DNA of 64,000 nucleotides from Pseudomonas sp. Its GTDB lineage: Bacteria > Pseudomonadota > Gammaproteobacteria > Pseudomonadales > Pseudomonadaceae. The position numbers were made by a program, and so were the translations under genes. The stretch is from assembly GCF_030690725.1 (NCBI RefSeq), contig NZ_JAUYGD010000034.1, positions 1 to 64,000 of the forward strand, given 5' to 3'. Position 1 is the first letter of the stretch, and every line of letters begins with the position of its first letter. The notes under the pieces were generated by a model. That model did no database searches. It was given only the letters and a program-made list of their open reading frames with translations, and had not been told where the DNA came from. This document shows, piece after piece, positions 53,444 through 63,594 of the stretch.

Positions 53444-54010
53444 ATGCAAGGGGCGGGATTCTGGGTGGTGTTGGCGCTGCTGTTGGCGCTCGCTGGTTTG
53501 ACGATTTATTACTACAACCGCCTGGTGTTCAACCGCGCGCGGGTGGCCGAAGCGTGGAGCGGTATCGACGTGCAGCTCAAGCGCCGCGCCAGTCTGATTC
53601 CGGCGCTGGTCGAATGCGTGCGCCAGTACATGAGCTACGAGCAGGGCACCCTGCAGGCGCTGGTGCAGGAGCGCATGCGCGCGGTGCAGCTGGCGGATTC
53701 GCCGCTGGGCGAACGCGCGCCGGTTGAGGCGCATTTGAGCACTCAGTTGCGCCAGTTGTTCGCCCTGGTCGAGGATTACCCGGCGCTCAAGGCCGACGGC
53801 CAGTTTCTCGATTTGCAGCGCAATATCAGCGAGGTCGAGGAGCATATCCAGATGGCCCGGCGTTACTACAACGGCGCGGTGCGCGAGCTGAATGTGCTGG
53901 TCGAGTCGGTGCCGAGCAACCTGGTGGCGCGACCCTTTGCCTTTACCCAGTCCGAGTACTTCAGTCTGGATGATCCGCGTGACGCCCAGTCGCCAAAAAT
54001 GGAGTTTTGA
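53444..54010 (+). CDS. LemA-family membrane protein
   Basis: A 188-residue protein with one N-terminal membrane segment (about 7-25) and the LemA helical domain: YYNRLVFNRARVAEAWSGIDVQLKRR, VEDYPALKADGQFLDLQ and a closing VEEHIQMARRYYN. LemA proteins are of unclear function but are often next to membrane proteins of the DUF2207 type, as here. AAGGAG precedes ATG 53444. The next gene begins one base after its stop. Confidence 0.93.
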   Translation: MQGAGFWVVLALLLALAGLTIYYYNRLVFNRARVAEAWSGIDVQLKRRASLIPALVECVRQYMSYEQGTLQALVQERMRAVQLADSPLGERAPVEAHLSTQLRQLFALVEDYPALKADGQFLDLQRNISEVEEHIQMARRYYNGAVRELNVLVESVPSNLVARPFAFTQSEYFSLDDPRDAQSPKMEF

Positions 54011-54011
54011 C

Positions 54012-55940
54012 ATGCTGCGAGTGCTGCGTTTTGCCCTGTTGAGCCTGTGTCTGCTGCCGTTGTGGGCCGCAGCCGCCGAGGTGATCGAAGACTTTGCCGT
54101 GACCCTGCAGGTGCAGGCAGACGGCAACCTGCTGGTGACCGAGCGGATTACCGTGCAGGCCGAGGGCGAGCAGATCAAGCGCGGTATCTACCGCGATCTG
54201 CCAGTCAGTTACAGCTTGCCCCTGGGTCTGTTGCAGAGCAGCCCGATCACCCTGCTTGGGGTGAGCCGCGATGGCCAGGCAGAGCGGGCGCGGGTCGAGC
54301 AGAACGGCAGCTGGGTGCGCTATTACCTCGGCTCGGCCGACCATCTGCTGCAGCCGGGGCGTTATCAGTACGAGCTGCGTTACCGGGTTGGGCGCCAGCT
54401 GTTGCACCACTTCAATAGCGACGAGCTGTACTGGAACGTCACCGGTAACCAGTGGGTGTTCCCGATTCTCCAGGCCTCGGTCGAGGTCCAGCTACCGCCG
54501 GGTGCGCGGATTGGTGATTTGGCCGCCTATACCGGCGCTGACGGTGAGCAGGGCCAGGCCTACGAGGTGCTTGAGCAGCGCGACGACTATCTGCGCCTGG
54601 CCACCACCGAAGCCTTGCCGGCCTACCACGGCCTGACGGTGGCCGTGGATTGGCCGGCGGGCCTGGTGGCGCGGCCGGGTGTAGCGCAGCGCCTGGGCTC
54701 TCTGCTGCTGGATAACCTCGGTCTGTGCCTGGGCGCGCTGCTGCTGGTCGGCCTGGTGATTTTTTATCTGCGGGCCTGGGATCGGGTCGGCCGTGACCCT
54801 GAAAAAGGCCTGATCATTCCGCTGTTCGAGGCCCCCCGGGGCATGAGCGCAGTGCAGGCCGGCTACCTCTGGCATCGCGGGTTGAAGGGCCGCTATCAGG
54901 ACGCGCGGGCGTTCAGTGTGTGGCTCACCGATATGGCGATCCGCAAGCACCTGCATATTGAAGACAAGCCGCGCGGCGGCGGTTTTACCCTGGCCCGTGG
55001 CGCAGGCGCGCGTGAGGACTTCAGCGAGTCTGACCGCGAGCTGCGCAAGCGCCTGTTTCCGGCCAACAAGGAAGGTATTGCCCTGGAGATTGGCAGCGAC
55101 TACGAGCCGCGCCTGGCCGATGCTGTGGCCGGGCTGAAAACCCAGCTGCACACCCAGGGCAAGGCCTGGTTCAGCAATAACCGCGGCATCTGGACCTGGG
55201 GCCTGGTGTGGGCGGTGGTCGGTTGCCTGGTGATGGTGCTGACCGGCGCGCGTAGCGAGGATGATGTGGCCGTCGGCCTGGCCGGTGTGGTGTTCACCCT
55301 GGGCTTTGGCGTGCCGTCGCTGTTTGTGCTGTATATGGCCTGGCATCAGCCCAGCTTGGGCAAGCAGATCGGCCTGGGTCTGGCGGGGTTGATGTTTGTC
55401 TGGCCGGTGCCGGTTGGCTTGTGGATGCTCAGTGATGCAGCGTCGGTGCCGGCCTTGCTGCTGCTCTGTGTGTATGTGCTGGTGGTGGTGCTGTTCTATT
55501 ACCTGTTGCCGGCGCCATCGATTGAAGGGCGGCGCCTGCTTGATCAGCTGGAAGGCTATCGCGACTACCTGCAACTGGCGGAAAGCGACGCCCTGGCCCT
55601 GGCCGGCAATGCCCCGGCGATGAGCATCGCGCTGTACGAAAAACACCTGCCCTACGCCATGGCTCTGGGCGTGGAAGACAAATGGAGCGCACGCTTTAGC
55701 ACAGCGCTGGCCAGCGGCCTGATCGACCCGGCGCAGCGTGACTATCAACCCGACTGGTATCACAGCCGCAGCAGCTTCAGCACCCCGCTGGCGATGAGCA
55801 CCGCACTGGCGGCCGGGCTAAGCAGTGCCACGGCGCTAGCCTCATCGCCGCCATCGAGCAGCTCGTCAGAGGGTGGTGGTTCATCCGGCGGTGGTTCGTC
55901 AGGTGGCGGCGGCGGTGGCGGGGGAGGTGGCGGTTGGTAG
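54012..55940 (+). CDS. DUF2207 membrane protein with Gly-rich C-terminus
   Basis: A 642-residue protein: signal peptide (about 1-22), extracytoplasmic DUF2207 domain (VQADGNLLVTERITVQAEG, IKRGIYRDLPVSY), a membrane segment near 240, a cytoplasmic domain (PPRGMSAVQAGYLWHRG-like EAPRGMSAVQAGYLWHRG), then further membrane segments. The C-terminus is a Ser run followed by about 20 glycines ending GGW. It pairs with LemA one base upstream. Function is unknown. Confidence 0.9.
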   Translation: MLRVLRFALLSLCLLPLWAAAAEVIEDFAVTLQVQADGNLLVTERITVQAEGEQIKRGIYRDLPVSYSLPLGLLQSSPITLLGVSRDGQAERARVEQNGSWVRYYLGSADHLLQPGRYQYELRYRVGRQLLHHFNSDELYWNVTGNQWVFPILQASVEVQLPPGARIGDLAAYTGADGEQGQAYEVLEQRDDYLRLATTEALPAYHGLTVAVDWPAGLVARPGVAQRLGSLLLDNLGLCLGALLLVGLVIFYLRAWDRVGRDPEKGLIIPLFEAPRGMSAVQAGYLWHRGLKGRYQDARAFSVWLTDMAIRKHLHIEDKPRGGGFTLARGAGAREDFSESDRELRKRLFPANKEGIALEIGSDYEPRLADAVAGLKTQLHTQGKAWFSNNRGIWTWGLVWAVVGCLVMVLTGARSEDDVAVGLAGVVFTLGFGVPSLFVLYMAWHQPSLGKQIGLGLAGLMFVWPVPVGLWMLSDAASVPALLLLCVYVLVVVLFYYLLPAPSIEGRRLLDQLEGYRDYLQLAESDALALAGNAPAMSIALYEKHLPYAMALGVEDKWSARFSTALASGLIDPAQRDYQPDWYHSRSSFSTPLAMSTALAAGLSSATALASSPPSSSSSEGGGSSGGGSSGGGGGGGGGGGW

Positions 55941-55970
55941 GGCGCGCTTCGGCTCGGCGGCGCATGCTTT

Positions 55971-56046
55971 TGTAGGAGCGGCGGGGGCGCCTAGCCCATG
56001 CCCGCGATTCGCACGCATGGATTAGGCATCCCCGCGGTTCCTACAA
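55971..56046. repeat. REP-like repeat, TGTAGGAGCGGCGGGG family
   Basis: TGTAGGAGCGGCGGGGGCGCCTAG at the left and the imperfect complement CTAGG-type ATTAGGCATCCCCGCGG with TTCCTACA at the right form a 76-bp inverted repeat. A half copy is at 47657. GTAGGAGCGGC repeats are common in Pseudomonas. Confidence 0.85.
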
Positions 56047-56068
56047 GTGGCGGCATCTGTCGCGCGAC

Positions 56069-56305
56069 TTAAGGCTTGCGCGTTTCCTGCAGCTTGGCCA
56101 GCAAGGCTTCGCTTTTTTCCAGCTGCTCGGCCTCGCTGAGTTGCGGGTTTTCCAACACGCTGTCGAGTTGCGCGATCAGCTCACTCTGCCGGTTGATTCG
56201 CTCATCGAGCTTTTCCAGCTTGCGCTGGTTGTGCCAGCTCCACAGCGCCAGGGCGCAGGCGGCCAGCACCACGGCGGCCAGCACGATCATCGTCAGGGTG
56301 TTCAT
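56069..56305 (-). CDS. Small membrane-anchored coiled-coil protein
   Basis: A 78-residue protein with one N-terminal membrane segment (about 5-23, IVLAAVVLAACALALWSW) and a charged helical tail (KLEKLDERINRQSELIAQLD, EAEQLEKSEALLAKLQ). Family unknown. It overlaps the upstream GNAT gene by 4 nt. Confidence 0.7.
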   Translation of the reverse strand: MNTLTMIVLAAVVLAACALALWSWHNQRKLEKLDERINRQSELIAQLDSVLENPQLSEAEQLEKSEALLAKLQETRKP

Positions 56306-56796
56306 CGCGGCTCCAGAATTTTGCCCATCAGCATGCGCGGCAAAATAACAGCGCCGCGCGTCACCGTCTGTGCCTGCTGCACAGAAAATCCCTGGCCGGC
56401 AAAAAACGCCTGGGCCACCAGGCTGGCCTCGGTATGCAGCTCACGCACACCCGCCGCCCGCAGGCGTTGCTCGGCAGCGGCATACAAGGCGCTGGCGACA
56501 CCTTGGCGGGCATAGCCGGGTGCGGTGAATAGCAGATCGATATGTCCATCCAGGCTAAAGCCGATAAAACCGGCTATAGCGCAGCCATCTTCGGCGATAA
56601 GTAGCTCAATTAAAGCGAAACGTGTTTGCCAGGCCTGCAAGTCTGCAACCTCGGGAGACCAGGCCTGCCGCTGCGCCGCGTCGTAGTGCTCGGTGGTCAA
56701 TTGGCTGACTGAGGCCTGAAACAGCGCGACCACGGCTGGCAGATCCTCGGGTTGGTAGGCCCGCAGGTGGAATGTGGCGGGCAGTGGGCTGGTCAT
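56302..56796 (-). CDS. GNAT-family N-acetyltransferase
   Basis: A 164-residue protein with the GNAT core: an N-terminal LRAYQPEDLPAVVALF, LLFTAPGYARQGVASALYAAAEQRL (acetyl-CoA loop, about 92-116) and a C-terminal ASLVAQAFFAGQGFSV. The substrate is unknown. ATG 56796 is preferred; a longer form starts with TTG/CTG-like codons. It is followed by an overlapping small membrane protein. Confidence 0.87.
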   Translation of the reverse strand: MTSPLPATFHLRAYQPEDLPAVVALFQASVSQLTTEHYDAAQRQAWSPEVADLQAWQTRFALIELLIAEDGCAIAGFIGFSLDGHIDLLFTAPGYARQGVASALYAAAEQRLRAAGVRELHTEASLVAQAFFAGQGFSVQQAQTVTRGAVILPRMLMGKILEPR

Positions 56797-56858
56797 CGGG
56801 CATACCTGCAATGGGCTGCCCGGCAGGTTAGCGCTGCGTATGGGTCAGGTAAATCGCC

Positions 56859-57749
56859 TCAGCGCCAGTTCCAGGCGCTGGCGGCCACCGCATCGTGGGC
56901 GTGCAGGCTTTCCGCGTGCACCACGCGCAAGTGAAAGGCGCTGAAGGCCGCTTGTTCGCGCAATGCGCTGTGCAGGCGGCGGGCGGCGTCTTCGCAGAAC
57001 ATCAGGTTCTGTCCATTGGCCAGGGCGAATGCCTGTTCGTCGGCGCGCTTTACCGCCGTCTGCACCGCAGTGCCGAGGGCCTGTTCGGCGGCGTTGATCA
57101 GCTCAACCAGCGGTAACTGCGTGCTGTCGGCCTGCAGCCGCACTTGCAGGGTGGCGGTGCTGCGCTGGCTATGCGGTGTGGCGACGATGCCCTGGGGCGA
57201 GCCGAGCCAGGCCAACAGTTGTGTGTGGTCCAGCGGCCGGCCTGCGAAGTCCTCGATAAAGCGCTGCTGGATCAGCTGGCGCGCCAGGGCGGCGGAGCAG
57301 GGGCAGGTCGAGGAATAGGCCACTTCTACCTGCAGTTCCACGTGAAACCCCCATGAATCCTGGCGTGCACGCACTTCGAAGGGGTATGACTTCCATCCGG
57401 CGAGGGGGCTGACCAGCGCTGGGCGACTGAGCAACACCTCACCGCGCAAGGTGATCGACGCCTGCTGCGACAGGTCCTGATGGCTATCGAGAAACGCGCT
57501 CAGCAGCTGCTGTAGCGTCGCCGGGCTGAGTGCCTGATGCTCCAACGCATGCAGCGCCAGGTACAGACGCGACATATGAATGCCGCGGGCATTGCCGTCA
57601 TCCAGGCTGACCCCGACATCGGCGTGGGCATGGGCGCGCTGCCCAGCCAGGTTGATCGGCAGCGCGATGCCCTGCATGCCAACCCAGTCCAGCGCCTGTG
57701 CGTGGGCAGGTATTTGCGTGGCTATGTCTGGCAAGGTCAGTGCGTTCAT
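56859..57749 (-). CDS. folE2: GTP cyclohydrolase FolE2 (type IB)
   Basis: A 296-residue GTP cyclohydrolase IB, which makes 7,8-dihydroneopterin triphosphate for folate synthesis. The catalytic/metal Cys lies in SSTCPCSAALA, and VEVAYSSTCPC and LMFCEDAARRL are conserved. The enzyme can work without zinc, and it replaces the zinc-dependent FolE in zinc starvation. A Zur box lies 33 nt upstream, shared with the divergent dksA2. The C-terminus ends SAWNWR. Confidence 0.93.
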   Translation of the reverse strand: MNALTLPDIATQIPAHAQALDWVGMQGIALPINLAGQRAHAHADVGVSLDDGNARGIHMSRLYLALHALEHQALSPATLQQLLSAFLDSHQDLSQQASITLRGEVLLSRPALVSPLAGWKSYPFEVRARQDSWGFHVELQVEVAYSSTCPCSAALARQLIQQRFIEDFAGRPLDHTQLLAWLGSPQGIVATPHSQRSTATLQVRLQADSTQLPLVELINAAEQALGTAVQTAVKRADEQAFALANGQNLMFCEDAARRLHSALREQAAFSAFHLRVVHAESLHAHDAVAASAWNWR

Positions 57750-57781
57750 CAGAAATCTGCCGCTTGGTGATGGATTTAAAT

Positions 57782-57794
57782 GTTATGTTATAAC
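57782..57794. promoter_or_regulatory. Zur box between folE2 and dksA2
   Basis: GTTATGTTATAAC matches the Zur consensus GTTATANTATAAC at 12 of 13 positions. It lies between two divergent genes that are known zinc-starvation genes in Pseudomonas, so zinc-loaded Zur should repress both. Confidence 0.85.
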
Positions 57795-57822
57795 AAGTAA
57801 ATGACAAGGCCAGCGAATCCTG

Positions 57823-58251
57823 ATGATGACTGAAACGCCGCTCACCCACGCCGAGCTGCTCGCCCAGCCGGCGGATGACTATATGAACGCCGCGCAGCAG
57901 CAGTTCTTCCGCGCGCTGTTGCTCAACCAACGCGATGAACTGCAAGCGCGCATTGCCGAAGAGTTTGAAGGCCTGCGCGAGCGCGAAACCAGCAGCGACC
58001 CCGCCGACATCGGTAGCGCCGAAGAGCAGCGCCAATGGCAGCTGCGCCTGCTGGAGCGGGAAAAGAAGCTGCTCGACAAGATCGACGAAGCCCTCGACCG
58101 CCTGGCCCGTGGCGAATACGGCTGGTGCGTCGAGACCGGCGAACCCATCGGCCTTAAGCGCCTGCTGCTGCGGCCCACCGCAAGCCTGTGTATCGAAGCC
58201 AAAGAGCGCCAAGAACAACGTGAAAAGCATCTGCGCCACGCAGAATTCTGA
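57823..58251 (+). CDS. dksA2: DksA2, zinc-independent DksA paralogue
   Basis: A 142-residue DksA-type RNA polymerase secondary-channel factor that works with ppGpp. The coiled-coil with DPADIGSAEEQ (about 59-69) is present. The usual four-Cys zinc finger is reduced to Cys102 and Cys123 (GWCVETGEPIG, LCIEAKERQ), as in P. aeruginosa DksA2, which replaces DksA under zinc limitation. The Zur box lies 29 nt upstream. Two ATGs (57823, 57826) are possible. The stop overlaps the start region of the next gene. Confidence 0.92.
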   Translation: MMTETPLTHAELLAQPADDYMNAAQQQFFRALLLNQRDELQARIAEEFEGLRERETSSDPADIGSAEEQRQWQLRLLEREKKLLDKIDEALDRLARGEYGWCVETGEPIGLKRLLLRPTASLCIEAKERQEQREKHLRHAEF

Positions 58252-58265
58252 TGGAGCCTGCAACC

Positions 58266-59470
<1,205 letters not shown>

Positions 59471-59471
<1 letters not shown>

Positions 59472-60115
59472 TGCTCGCGCCTGTGTTGCGTCATCCACTG
59501 CAGCAGGTCAGCAGCGAGCAGATTGCTGTATTCGGCGAGGTGCTGCGTGATGAGGTCAACCTGGCTGTCTGGCAACGCCAGCTGCCTGCGCAGATCACCG
59601 ATTTCGCCAACGCCCTGTTAGCTCAGGGCGAGCCGCTGGGGCAATCCATGGTGCTGGAATTGGCCAGTTCGGAGAGCGAGGCGAACCTCAGTGGCCTGGT
59701 CGATGCTTACAGCGATCTGCCGGGGCAGACGGCTTTTTTGCAGGATGTCAGCTGGCTGGTCAGCGCGTTTGCCTGCCTGTTCGACGCCAAACGCCTCGGC
59801 CTGCGCCTACGCATTCTCGACAAGGCCATGTGCCCGCGCTTTCACGTTGATCATGTGCCGGTGCGGCTGATTACCAGCTATGCCGGGGTAGGCAGTGAAT
59901 GGCTGGAAGAGGGCGTGATGGCGCGCAGGCGTTTGGGTGATCCGGCGGCTGAGCCCAGTGATGCTGCGCTGATCAAGCGTGCCGAGAGCGGCCATGTGCT
60001 GCTGGCCAAGGGCGAGAAATGGATCGGCAACGAGGGTGGCGGGCTGATTCACCGCTCGCCGCAACCACCGGCCGGTGAGCGACGTTTATTGCTGACGCTG
60101 GATTGGCTGGCCTGA
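59471..60115 (+). CDS. DUF1826 protein of the zinc-starvation locus
   Basis: A 214-residue cytoplasmic protein with the DUF1826 core (MCPRFHVDHVPVRLITSYAGVGSEWL, about 119-144, and KGEKWIGNEGGGLIHRSP). The HxDxxP-like block with His and Asp could bind a metal. The family regularly accompanies Zur-regulated COG0523 genes. It overlaps the GTPase stop (TGATG). A weak hairpin (GGCTGC/GCAGCC, 60138-60155) follows. Confidence 0.88.
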
Positions 60116-60299
60116 ATTTCAGGCAAAAAAATAGGCTGCGGGAAAGCAGCCTTAAGCACCAGAAAGGCACACCGGCGCGTGACCCGGCATGCAGGGGTGA
60201 GGTACCCAAGGCCACTAGAGCATAGGCATGGTGACGCTTTGATGACGGTGCTTGTACGCCAGAGAACTCGCGTGAGGCCCTTATGGGCTGTCGCTTTCC

Positions 60300-60381
60300 G
60301 TGGGAGGGGCTTTAGCCGCGACTGATGTGGCTGCGTTGAGAAAATCGCGGCTAAAGCGGAACGCCGCCCGGCCCCTCCCAC
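60300..60381. repeat. Palindromic repeat, GTGGGAGGGGC family
   Basis: Outer arms GTGGGAGGGGC (60300-60310) and GCCCCTCCCAC (60371-60381) enclose inner arms TTTAGCCGCGA (60311-60321) and TCGCGGCTAAA (60345-60355). It occupies the 337-bp gap between DUF1826 and the secreted-protein gene. The rest of the gap shows nothing notable. Confidence 0.85.
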
Positions 60382-60452
60382 ATAGCCTGGCGTTGCACCG
60401 ACAAAGTGGTATGAGCACTGCATATTGCCTGCGCCGGAGTTTTAACCGCCGG

Positions 60453-60806
60453 CTAGCGCGCCATCCATACGCCCTTGCTCTGCTTTTCGCAGAAGGGCTT
60501 GAGGTAGGTGGCGTCGCTGGCCACGCCGTAATAGTGCACATCCTGCTTATAGGGCGTGCCGCCGACCGTGGCGTTGCGGCATACGCCAAACGAGCCCATC
60601 GGGCACTGCTCGACAAACTCCACCTCGACCTTCTGGCCCTGCAACTGCGGCTGGCAAAAACCGGTGCGGAACAGGTTGGGCGGGATGCTGCGGTTTTGCT
60701 GGCAGACCTTCACATCCAGGCGCTCGGCCTGGCTATGCACCACACAGGCTTCACCCCAGGCCAGGCCGGACAGTGTAAACAGGCTCAGCAACAGAAAAAC
60801 ACGCAT
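60453..60806 (-). CDS. Secreted Cys-rich hypothetical protein
   Basis: A 117-residue protein with a signal peptide (MRVFLLLSLFTLSGLAWG, about 18 residues) and six cysteines in the mature part (ACVVHS, KVCQQN, GFCQPQ, EQCPMG, GVCRNA, PFCEKQ), likely disulfide-bonded. I do not know its function. The order, next to Zur-type COG0523 genes, suggests a link to zinc starvation, but no Zur box was seen in front of it. Confidence 0.75.
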   Translation of the reverse strand: MRVFLLLSLFTLSGLAWGEACVVHSQAERLDVKVCQQNRSIPPNLFRTGFCQPQLQGQKVEVEFVEQCPMGSFGVCRNATVGGTPYKQDVHYYGVASDATYLKPFCEKQSKGVWMAR

Positions 60807-60913
60807 CGACCGATCCCCCAAAAAATATGCCGGCGACTCTAGCACGCAGCTTTTATTCAGTCTGCGCCCTGCTTGGGCTTCTCGCCCCGCAGGCAAACCC
60901 GCACCATAGGCCC

Positions 60914-61951
60914 ATGCTGAAAAATATCCCTACCCATGTAATTGCCGGGCCGCTCGGCGCCGGCAAGACCAGCCTGATCCGCCATCTGCTGGCGCAGCGC
61001 CCGGCGCACGAGCGCTGGGCCGTGCTGATCAATGAATTCGGCCTGATCGGCCTGGATGCCGCGCTGCTGACCACGGACGACGACGGCGTTGCCTTGGGCG
61101 AAGTGGCAGGCGGTTGCCTGTGCTGCGTTAACGGCGTGCCGTTCCAGGTCGGCCTAGGTCGCCTGCTGCGCAAGGCCAAACCGGATCGCCTGCTGATCGA
61201 GCCCTCCGGCCTCGGCCATCCCCTGCAATTGCTGGAGCAGCTGGGCGCTGCGCCCTGGGCTGGCGTGCTGGCCGTACAGGCACCGTTGCTGGTGCTGGAT
61301 GCTCAGGCCCTGGTGACCGGTGTTGCGCTGCCGGAGAGCCAGCAGGCGACGCTTGGCCGCGCCGGCTTGTTGCTACTGAACAAGGCCGAAGGGCTGGATG
61401 ATGCGAGCAAGGCGCGCATCCAGGCGCAGCTGCCGCCACGACCGATTTACTGGACCCGTCAGGGCGCATTGCCACTGGCAGAACTGCCCGGCTTTAGTGC
61501 CCAGGCCGATAGCCACGATGCGCCGGATAACCTGCCCACGGCCGCGGCGCCATTGCCACAACTGTGGCGCAGCTCAAGCGAGCCGATCTGCCAGGTGCAG
61601 CAGCAGGCCGAAGGCTGGAGCATCGGTTGGCGCTGGCACCCCAGCCAGCAGTTCGAGCTGATGCGTGTACAAGAGTGGCTGAGCAGCTTGCCCTGGCGCC
61701 GCGCCAAGCTGGTGCTACACACCAACGCCGGCTGGCTGTCCGCCAACGCCCTCAATGGTGATGCCCTGCATTGGCAAAACAGCGAATGGCGCAAGGACTC
61801 GCGGCTGGAGCTGATCTTCAGCGAGGCGCAGGAGGTGTCGGCGTTGCAGGCCGGGTTCGCGGCCTGTGCATTAGCGCCAGAGCATTTCGGCCAGGCTGCC
61901 GAACAGCAGAATCAGCACAGCCAGGGCGCTGATACGCAAAGCCAGGGGTGA
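60914..61951 (+). CDS. COG0523 GTPase, third in the window
   Basis: A 345-residue G3E GTPase: Walker A GPLGAGKTSLI (about 11-21), metal motif GGCLCC and LLIEPSGLGHP, with the NKAE guanine motif. The C-terminal CobW domain is divergent, and the tail (about 330-345, Gln/Ser-rich) extends opposite the next gene. In Pseudomonas this type lies by the zinc-starvation genes. Its last 81 nt overlap the minus-strand gene at 61871. Confidence 0.87.
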   Translation: MLKNIPTHVIAGPLGAGKTSLIRHLLAQRPAHERWAVLINEFGLIGLDAALLTTDDDGVALGEVAGGCLCCVNGVPFQVGLGRLLRKAKPDRLLIEPSGLGHPLQLLEQLGAAPWAGVLAVQAPLLVLDAQALVTGVALPESQQATLGRAGLLLLNKAEGLDDASKARIQAQLPPRPIYWTRQGALPLAELPGFSAQADSHDAPDNLPTAAAPLPQLWRSSSEPICQVQQQAEGWSIGWRWHPSQQFELMRVQEWLSSLPWRRAKLVLHTNAGWLSANALNGDALHWQNSEWRKDSRLELIFSEAQEVSALQAGFAACALAPEHFGQAAEQQNQHSQGADTQSQG

Positions 61952-62230
61952 GGTGACCCACTGCAACACTTGCTGTTTGGGGGCTTCACGCAGTGCATGC
62001 CACTCTTGGCGGAACACAGGGTCGATGCGCAGGGCAAATAGCCTGTCGCGGTACAGCAGGTGCCGAGCGTGGCTCATCTGACTGTAAAGCGGTAGGCGAA
62101 TAGCAAAGTGCAGTTCGCCATCTGCGGCGCGTCCCATGTCCATTACATGGCAGTCGATGCCGGCGCTGCTGAGTTGTTCTTGCAGGTGCTCGATAAAGCC
62201 TGCATGGCTGGATTCCAGTAAAACAAACAC
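61871..62230 (-). CDS. Hypothetical protein with C-terminal membrane segment
   Basis: A 119-residue protein. The N-terminal part (MFVLLESSHAGFIEHLQEQLSSAGIDCHVMDMG, about 1-33) resembles DUF2007-like small signalling domains, and residues 97-117 form a membrane anchor (LRISALAVLILLFGSLAEML). Its 3' end overlaps the 3' end of the COG0523 gene, tail to tail. A role is not known. Confidence 0.65.
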   Translation of the reverse strand: MFVLLESSHAGFIEHLQEQLSSAGIDCHVMDMGRAADGELHFAIRLPLYSQMSHARHLLYRDRLFALRIDPVFRQEWHALREAPKQQVLQWVTSPLALRISALAVLILLFGSLAEMLWR

Positions 62231-62344
62231 CCTGACGTCCTCCTTGATAGGTCTGCGGCCAGGATGCCGGAGTCAGATAGAACTGACGAGTCCTCTGGCG
62301 ATGCGGATAATCCCCACCTGAATACGATCACGCAAGGCGCGCTC

Positions 62345-63223
62345 ATGCATCTCCACCCCTGGTCACACGACAGCAGCGCCGGCTTTACCTTGCGCGGTTG
62401 GCATTCACCGCCTTCGGGCAAGCCCGTGCTGCATTTTCTGCATGGCAACGGCTACTGCGGGCGGGTCTACACACCATTGCTGGCGCTGTTGGCCGAGGAT
62501 TTCGACCTGTGGTTATGCGATGTACAGGGCCATGGTGAGAGTGATCACGGTGGCCGCTTCCACGGTTGGAACCGCAGCGCCGAACTGGCAGTAGAAGCTT
62601 TTAACGCCGGGCGTGAGCGGTTTGGCGGTGCGCCGGCTTATGCCTTGGGCCACAGCTTTGGCGGGGTGTTGACCAGCCTGATCCTGGCCCAGCAACCGCA
62701 ACTGTTTCAGCGTGCGGTGTTGCTTGATCCGGTGCTGTTCAGCCCAGCAATGATCGGCGTTATGGCGCTGTCCGATGTTGTGGGCCTGAGCCGGCGCACA
62801 ACCTTGGCCAGCAAGGCGCTCAAGCGCCGCAGCAGCTGGCCAGATCGCGCCGCTGCGTATGACGCATTGCATGGCCGTGGGATGTTCCGTGGCTGGACCG
62901 AAGAAGCGTTTGCCGCGTATATCCAGCATGCCTTGAAAGACAGCGACAAGGGCGCCGAACTGCGTTGCCGGCCAAGTCGCGAAGCCGATATTTTCAGCTC
63001 CTTTCCCAAGCGCCTGTGGCCGTCACTGGCCAAGGTGACGACGCCGACGCAGGTTCTTTATGGCGAGCGCAGCTACCCCTTTGTCGCCAAATCGGTGGCA
63101 CGTTGGTGCGCCAGTAACGCCCAGGTCAGCGCCCATGTGGTACCCGGCGGACACTGCTTTATGCAGGAGCACCCGACTGACAGCGCCGCGCGGGTTACGC
63201 ATTTCTTGTTGCAGCGCGATTAA
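62345..63223 (+). CDS. Alpha/beta hydrolase
   Basis: A 292-residue hydrolase. The oxyanion-hole motif LHFLHGNGYCGRV (about 30-42), nucleophile elbow GHSFGG (about 104-109), and a C-terminal PGGHCFMQEHP with the catalytic His are visible. Likely an esterase, lipase-like or peptidase-type enzyme of unknown substrate. ATG 62345 has AAGG upstream; a longer in-frame form from 62264 has no family support. The next gene begins 5 nt after the stop. Confidence 0.88.
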   Translation: MHLHPWSHDSSAGFTLRGWHSPPSGKPVLHFLHGNGYCGRVYTPLLALLAEDFDLWLCDVQGHGESDHGGRFHGWNRSAELAVEAFNAGRERFGGAPAYALGHSFGGVLTSLILAQQPQLFQRAVLLDPVLFSPAMIGVMALSDVVGLSRRTTLASKALKRRSSWPDRAAAYDALHGRGMFRGWTEEAFAAYIQHALKDSDKGAELRCRPSREADIFSSFPKRLWPSLAKVTTPTQVLYGERSYPFVAKSVARWCASNAQVSAHVVPGGHCFMQEHPTDSAARVTHFLLQRD

Positions 63224-63228
63224 GCCCG

Positions 63229-63588
63229 ATGAGCTGCCGTGAGGATGCCTGGCTGGCGCTCTCCGAGCTGTGGCTGGACACTGAGCTGGATGAGACGGCG
63301 CTCCGATCTATCGCCACGCGGCTGTGCGCCAGTGATTTGAGCCTGGATGAATTGCAGCAGATCTACGCGTATGAGGTGGCACCGCAGGTCTGGCTTAACC
63401 ACTGGGCCGTCGCCGGGGTGTGGGAGGGATTCGAAGCGCAATGGCTGTTTGCGGGTTGCCGGCGCAATCAGTTGGGCGGGCGTTGGCATCGTTTGAAATG
63501 CCGCGTGCTACGCCGGCCGATGACCTACGGCTGTCGCGCCGAATGGCAGCATATCTTGGCCTTTCTGGCTGATCGGGATTTTAATTAG
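63229..63588 (+). CDS. DUF7079-type hypothetical protein
   Basis: A 119-residue cytoplasmic protein with WLALSELWLDTELDETALRSIATRL and YEVAPQVWLNHWAVAGVWEGF, the DUF7079 pattern. Function is unknown. It lies 5 nt after the hydrolase and is probably co-transcribed with it. Confidence 0.7.
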   Translation: MSCREDAWLALSELWLDTELDETALRSIATRLCASDLSLDELQQIYAYEVAPQVWLNHWAVAGVWEGFEAQWLFAGCRRNQLGGRWHRLKCRVLRRPMTYGCRAEWQHILAFLADRDFN

Positions 63589-63594
63589 TCGGCC

